Positions 6,602 through 9,258 of a stretch of DNA of 9,258 nucleotides are shown here, in pieces. The notes below the pieces were generated by a model. It saw nothing but the letters and a program-made list of their open reading frames with translations, did no database searches and was not told where the DNA came from. The number at the start of each line of letters is the position of its first letter. Positions within the stretch are counted from its first letter, which is position 1. The stretch comes from an uncultured Bacteroidales bacterium (GTDB lineage: Bacteria > Bacteroidota > Bacteroidia > Bacteroidales > Paludibacteraceae). A program made the translations under genes and the position numbers. Location of the stretch: positions 1 through 9,258 of the forward strand of contig CAMOHN010000032.1 in NCBI GenBank assembly GCA_946615455.1, written 5' to 3'.

Positions 6602-7346
6602 CCCACTGCTCAACTTCGCTGAATTGGTCAATCTTGCCAATGTCCCGCATCTCGTATCGGTCAGGAACAAAGCCTCTCAACCGTCTGCCGCTGTGGTCTG
6701 CGCCTTGTTCGGTATGCTCCAGCACATGCATATAAACATCAATCATGGAGAACACATCCCCTTCCATCTGCTCCATATAGGGCAGCAAGTGGGGCGACAC
6801 CACCTGCATGCCGGAGAACGCCAATGGTTGTAAGCCGGCTGTCACCAACCCATCCGGACGAACCGCACCCGTAGCGGTATTGGTCCAACCGCATAGAGAT
6901 AACTCGTCATCAAAGAGCAGGTAACGCGATGTCTGTCGATGGCTGACCACCAAACGGGCCAAGTCATGCACGCCGTCAAAAGCGCCCGTCAACTCCGGCA
7001 GTCGGATGGTGGACAATATATCCACATTGAGTGCCAACCATGACTCCACACCCGGATGGTCACGCATCACCTTGCGCAAACCGCCACCGGTGTCTAACAG
7101 CCGCTCACGCTCGTCCGACACCTCAATATCACAGCCAAACCGGTCATGCGCGTCCAAAAAACCGATGATCTGCTCACCCAAATGGTGCACATTGACCACC
7201 ATGCACCTTATGCCCGTCTCTCTGAGCATCTCAATCTGCCATTGCAACAAAGGCTTGCCGCCCACCGGCACAAGGGCTTTGGGCATCGTGTCGGTCAACG
7301 GACGAAGTCGGGTGCCCAAGCCGGCAGCAAAAATCATGGCTCTCAT
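6585..7346 (-). CDS. MurU-like sugar-1-phosphate nucleotidyltransferase
   Basis: A 253-residue cytoplasmic enzyme with the nucleotidyltransferase fold of the RmlA/GlmU/MurU group. It joins a sugar 1-phosphate to an NTP to make an NDP-sugar and pyrophosphate. Visible motifs: the nucleotide-binding loop FAAGLGTRLRPLT (6-18) followed by PKALVPVGGKPLL (22-34), ERLLDTGGGLR (81-91) for base and sugar recognition, and the metal-binding Asp109 in LALNVDI. The late segment EGDVFSMIDVY is also typical. The partner kinase immediately upstream (4-nt ATGA overlap) points to MurU, which makes UDP-MurNAc in the AmgK/MurU cell-wall salvage route; other NDP-sugars cannot be excluded. There is no left-handed helix acetyltransferase domain, unlike GlmU. 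The last codons, including AGG AGG TGC TTT TAA, form the possible frameshift site into the recombinase. Confidence 0.88.
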   Translation of the reverse strand: MRAMIFAAGLGTRLRPLTDTMPKALVPVGGKPLLQWQIEMLRETGIRCMVVNVHHLGEQIIGFLDAHDRFGCDIEVSDERERLLDTGGGLRKVMRDHPGVESWLALNVDILSTIRLPELTGAFDGVHDLARLVVSHRQTSRYLLFDDELSLCGWTNTATGAVRPDGLVTAGLQPLAFSGMQVVSPHLLPYMEQMEGDVFSMIDVYMHVLEHTEQGADHSGRRLRGFVPDRYEMRDIGKIDQFSEVEQWVRRCF

Positions 7347-8794
7347 AACTGCCTGTGTATATTCTGTTCACGATGTATGAGTTGCACCGTCACGCCATAG
7401 CGTGCGTGGATATGCTCCGCCATCTTCTCGGCGGCATAGACCGAACGGTGTTGACCGCCCGTACAACCAAAACTGACCATCAGACTGGTAAAACCTCGGT
7501 CGATATATCGCTTCACGCTGGCATCCACCAACCGATAGGCTGACTCCAAGAAAACAGCCATCTCACCGTCATCCTCAATGAAACGAATCACCGGCTCGTC
7601 CAAACCCGTATAGGCGTGGTAACGCTCATACTTGCCCGGGTTGTTAACGGCACGACAGTCAAATACATAGCCACCACCATTGCCCGAATCATCGGCAGGA
7701 ATACCTTTCTTGTAGGAAAAACTATATACCTTCACCACCAACGGCTTGGCTACAGCTATTTCCTTGAACTGCTTCATGTCCACCATCTCAGCCAACACTT
7801 CACTCAGATAGGGATACGCCTGCCGACAGTCGGCATTGACCTGCAACCAGCGGCGCAGGTTCTCTATGGCATAGGGAATGGATTGCAGGAAATGGGGCTT
7901 CTTCTCAAAATACCCGCGAAAACCGTATGCTCCTAACACTTGCAGCGTGCGGAACAGCACAAAATGCTGCAACATAGCCTTAAACGCATCTCGGTTCACC
8001 TCAACATAGCCCTGTAAAGCATCCAAGTACTCCTCAATCAGTTCACCGCGCAGGTCGTCGTGTAGATTGGCTTTGGCTTGCCACAAGAACGAAGCCACAT
8101 CGTAATAGACCGGTCCCTTTCTTCCACCCTGAAAGTCAATAAAAAACGGCTCGCCATCACACACCATCACATTACGACTCTGAAAATCACGATACATAAA
8201 CCCCGTACAGGGTGCACCGAGCAGCACACGCGAGAGGGCAATGAAATCGTTTTCCAACCGATCTTCCTGAAACTCCAGTTCGGTGGCTTTCAAAAAACAG
8301 TATTTGAAATAGTTCAAGTCCCAAAAGACACTCCGCTCATTAAAAGCGGCCTGCGGGTAACACTGCTCAAAATCCAGTCCGTCGGCTCCCTCCATCTGTA
8401 CACGGGCAAGAGCACGGATGGTGCGCCGAAGCATCTGTTTCTCCGCCTCACAGAACACTCCCGTCTTGCGACCCTCGGCTATATAGTCAAACAACAACGT
8501 GTCGCCCAAGTCCTGCTGCACATAGCACATCTCATCTTCACTGCAAGCCAACACCCGAGGGACGGGCAAGCCCTTGGCAACAAAATGCTGAGACATATAC
8601 ACAAAGGCATGATTTTCGGCACGAGATGTCCCCTCAACACCTATCAGGGAACACAGTGAACCCTGCCGACGATCCAACAGACGGTAGTAATGCCGGTTGC
8701 TGCCCGACTGGGTCAAAGCAACCACCTCATCGGGTTGCACACCCGTGACCTGCTCATAGAGCGTGCATAATCGTTTCTTGATAACCTCATCCAT
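7343..8794 (-). CDS. AmgK-like sugar kinase fused to a RapZ C-terminal domain
   Basis: A 483-residue two-domain protein. Residues 1-340 are an aminoglycoside-phosphotransferase-fold kinase: a nucleotide-loop segment (TQSGSNRHYYRL, 28-39), the catalytic loop YRDFQSRNVM (Asp203, Asn208) and the metal-binding FIDFQGGRKGPVYYD (Asp220). This matches AmgK-type anomeric MurNAc/GlcNAc kinases. Residues 350-483 match the RapZ C-terminal domain: VYSFSYKKGIP, YVFDCRAVNNP, TGLDEPV, the GCTGGQHRSVY loop (443-453) and a final HREQNIHR. In E. coli RapZ that domain binds small RNAs and glucosamine-6-phosphate; the P-loop half of RapZ is absent here. I chose ATG 8794 rather than 8884 because MDEVIKKRLCTLYEQVTG is a normal family start and the extra 30 residues would overlap the candidate promoter. 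It is first in the operon, overlapping the nucleotidyltransferase gene as ATGA. I recall this fusion from other Bacteroidetes. Confidence 0.88.
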   Translation of the reverse strand: MDEVIKKRLCTLYEQVTGVQPDEVVALTQSGSNRHYYRLLDRRQGSLCSLIGVEGTSRAENHAFVYMSQHFVAKGLPVPRVLACSEDEMCYVQQDLGDTLLFDYIAEGRKTGVFCEAEKQMLRRTIRALARVQMEGADGLDFEQCYPQAAFNERSVFWDLNYFKYCFLKATELEFQEDRLENDFIALSRVLLGAPCTGFMYRDFQSRNVMVCDGEPFFIDFQGGRKGPVYYDVASFLWQAKANLHDDLRGELIEEYLDALQGYVEVNRDAFKAMLQHFVLFRTLQVLGAYGFRGYFEKKPHFLQSIPYAIENLRRWLQVNADCRQAYPYLSEVLAEMVDMKQFKEIAVAKPLVVKVYSFSYKKGIPADDSGNGGGYVFDCRAVNNPGKYERYHAYTGLDEPVIRFIEDDGEMAVFLESAYRLVDASVKRYIDRGFTSLMVSFGCTGGQHRSVYAAEKMAEHIHARYGVTVQLIHREQNIHRQL

Positions 8795-8854
8795 TGCTTT
8801 TATTTGCTTATAAACGCGTAAAAATAGAGTGTCCGCACCGCCTATTGAAAAGAA

Positions 8855-8885
8855 CAAACCTGTTTTTATTAGAAAAACACACAAA
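8855..8885 (-). promoter_or_regulatory. Candidate promoter of the six-gene minus-strand operon
   Basis: On the minus strand TTTG (8885-8882) is followed after 19 nt by CAGGTTTG (8862-8855). This fits the Bacteroidetes -33/-7 pattern TTTG, about 19-21 nt, TAnnTTTG, except for C instead of T at the first -7 base. It would give a leader of roughly 50 nt before the ATG at 8794. A second near-match, TATTTTTA, lies about 30 nt closer to the gene but has no TTTG at the right distance. The 196-nt gap 8795-8990 otherwise holds only this signal and the tRNA promoter. Confidence 0.4.
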
Positions 8886-8908
8886 AAAGCATTTTTTTTA
8901 CCAACAGA

Positions 8909-8939
8909 TTTGTCGGTATAAGAAAAAGCAGTACTTTTG
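8909..8939 (+). promoter_or_regulatory. Bacteroidetes sigma-70-type promoter of tRNA-Lys
   Basis: TTTG at 8909-8912 and TACTTTTG at 8932-8939 are separated by 19 nt, an exact match to the Bacteroidetes primary sigma consensus (TTTG at -33, TAnnTTTG at -7). Transcription should begin near 8945, about 45 nt before the mature tRNA. This is one of the best single pieces of evidence for the phylum. Confidence 0.85.
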
Positions 8940-8990
8940 CGCCCGCTTTTGAGGAAAAGAAAGTTTTTCTGACAAGCGGATATTGGTTTT

Positions 8991-9063
<73 letters not shown>

Positions 9064-9073
9064 CAAACAAGCA

Positions 9074-9103
9074 AAGCGGCACTGGAGCAAGTGCCGCTTC
9101 TTT
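9074..9103 (+). terminator. Rho-independent terminator of tRNA-Lys
   Basis: AAGCGGCACT (9074-9083) and AGTGCCGCTT (9090-9099) form a perfect 10-bp stem around the loop GGAGCA. CTTTATTAT follows on the plus strand. It lies 10 nt after the tRNA 3' end. Confidence 0.85.
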
Positions 9104-9117
9104 ATTATGTATCGCAA

Positions 9118-9147
9118 AACACCGACTGTCTCCCGACAGCCGGTGTT
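9118..9147 (-). terminator. Terminator hairpin of the partial minus-strand gene
   Basis: Read on the minus strand, AACACCGGCTGTC (9147-9135), a GGGA loop and GACAGTCGGTGTT (9130-9118) form a 13-bp stem, followed by a short T run (GTGTTTTGC). The one imperfect pair is a G-U wobble in minus-strand RNA but an A/C mismatch in plus-strand RNA, so the hairpin is better formed on the minus strand. It lies 19 nt after the stop of the gene ending at 9167. Confidence 0.7.
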
Positions 9148-9166
9148 CCTATTAACCTTAAAAGCT

Positions 9167-9258
9167 TTAGCTAAAGTAGAGCAAGACTTGGCTACCTACA
9201 TTTGCATTACCCGTGGCGTGTTGGAAGGCGAAGTCTACTGCCGTCCGCTTCAGTCGGC
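9167..9258 (-). CDS. C-terminal end of an unidentified protein, possibly outer membrane
   Basis: The minus-strand frame is open from the window edge to a TAA at 9169-9167. It encodes about 30 residues ending VDFAFQHATG, then NANVGSQVLLYFS. Alternating hydrophobic and polar residues with an aromatic near the end resemble a closing strand of an outer-membrane beta-barrel, but the fragment is too short to name a family. A terminator hairpin directly after the stop, and no good plus-strand frame here, support a real 3' end. The stop codon sits in a 12-base perfect palindrome, CTTTAGCTAAAG (9165-9176). Confidence 0.5.
   Translation of the reverse strand, partial: RLKRTAVDFAFQHATGNANVGSQVLLYFS

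Noticed and set aside
8078..8659. 193-residue plus-strand open frame
   Set aside because: Antisense to the kinase domain, no recognisable motifs and no promoter.
8795..8884. 30-residue N-terminal extension of the kinase-RapZ protein
   Set aside because: The extension (MCVFLIKTG onward) does not resemble the family and overlaps the candidate -7/-33 elements; ATG 8794 gives a normal start.

Overview
The window looks like a chromosomal segment from a Bacteroidales bacterium, perhaps Prevotellaceae or a relative, with roughly 50% GC. Support comes from a textbook Bacteroidetes promoter (TTTG, 19 nt, TAnnTTTG) in front of a tRNA-Lys gene, a DUF5606 protein, a Bacteroidales-type secreted C-terminal tail, an Mpi-type DNA invertase and A/T-rich gene starts that mostly lack Shine-Dalgarno sequences. 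The genus is inference.

Layout. Positions 1-188 (+) are the 3' end of a probably secreted protein. Four tightly packed plus-strand genes follow: DUF5606 (226-654), a Nif3/DUF34 metalloprotein (651-1421, TTG start), a coiled-coil C4 zinc-ribbon protein (1465-2208) and a small membrane-anchored conserved protein (2205-2615). A six-gene minus-strand block (8794 down to 2572) converges on them. In transcription order it holds a sugar kinase fused to a RapZ C-terminal domain, a MurU-like nucleotidyltransferase, a serine recombinase, a NodB-fold deacetylase, a polyprenyl-phosphate sugar transferase and a BASS-family transporter. Junctions are 4-16 nt overlaps or gaps of 4-10 nt, so this reads as one operon. 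Its candidate promoter at 8855-8885 is divergent from tRNA-Lys(CTT) (8991-9063). The tRNA has its own terminator (9074-9103) and faces the 3' end of another minus-strand gene (9167-9258, partial), which has its own hairpin.

How the genes may work together (inference): the kinase and nucleotidyltransferase resemble AmgK and MurU, which phosphorylate C1 of salvaged MurNAc-type sugars and convert them to UDP-sugars. The next enzymes could use a nucleotide sugar to load undecaprenyl phosphate (sugar transferase) and trim an acetyl group (deacetylase). Placing an Mpi-type recombinase in the middle of this operon is unexpected.

The most interesting point is the junction at 6578-6601. The recombinase has no ATG, GTG or TTG that would include its catalytic serine. 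Its frame opens with ATT exactly where family members start. The end of the nucleotidyltransferase gene just upstream reads AGG AGG TGC TTT TAA C, which matches the geometry of the prfB +1 programmed frameshift site and would shift ribosomes into the recombinase frame. A second curiosity is a rho-independent terminator for the plus-strand operon lying inside the coding sequence of the convergent transporter gene (2671-2711).
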